From NCBI GenBank assembly GCA_026391935.1, contig JAPLDC010000516.1:3536-9096 (forward strand): a stretch of DNA of 5,561 bases, given 5' to 3'. Each line of letters begins with the position of its first letter. Positions within the stretch are counted from its first letter, which is position 1. This document shows positions 5,531 through 5,561 of the stretch, piece by piece. The stretch is from Bacteroidota bacterium. Its GTDB lineage: Bacteria; Bacteroidota; Bacteroidia; 2-12-FULL-35-15. The position numbers and the translations under genes are program-made. Below the pieces are notes generated by a model, which was not told where the DNA came from, ran no database searches, and was given only the letters and a program-made list of their open reading frames with translations.

Positions 5531-5561
5531 AGTATAGTTTTTTGAGAGATTTATAAATCAA

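Overview
The window looks like a chromosomal segment of a Bacteroidota (Bacteroidetes) bacterium. Three things point that way: A-rich rather than Shine-Dalgarno leaders in front of every gene, a TTTG-N21-TAnnTTTG type promoter, and the protein types present (a Bacteroidetes-style tyrosine integrase and a PorT-like outer-membrane beta-barrel). The genus cannot be told from this sequence.

The left third (about 1-2086) is the end of an integrated mobile element. Three tightly packed minus-strand genes form one operon. The first is a small zinc-ribbon plus helix-turn-helix protein (excisionase/regulator-like, 1502-1855, possibly from 1894). The second is a complete tyrosine recombinase (374-1495). 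The third is an unrecognised protein (377 to beyond base 1) whose ATG overlaps the integrase stop as ATGA and which runs off the window. Sampled lines here are about 22-35% G+C, against about 40% in mnmE and over 50% in sucD.

Between this operon and mnmE lies a dense 190-bp control and attachment region. It holds a near-consensus Bacteroidetes promoter, four GGTACAA boxes (two spaced 11 bp apart, one pair forming an 8-bp inverted repeat), a 9-bp hairpin, a five-unit 10-bp-phased TGTA(W)CA array, and a 7-bp inverted repeat centred on the mnmE stop codon. The layout (integrase module abutting an intact mnmE 3' end) matches islands such as SGI1 that integrate at the 3' end of mnmE/trmE. The element probably continues to the left.

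The right two thirds are core chromosome. mnmE (minus, TTG start) encodes the tRNA wobble-uridine modification GTPase. sucD (plus) encodes the succinyl-CoA ligase alpha subunit. The two are divergent across a 255-bp spacer rich in strand-biased ACTTT motifs. sucD converges on a secreted outer-membrane beta-barrel gene (minus, 4784-5530), and a strong bidirectional terminator separates them. No RNA gene, CRISPR array or insertion sequence was seen.
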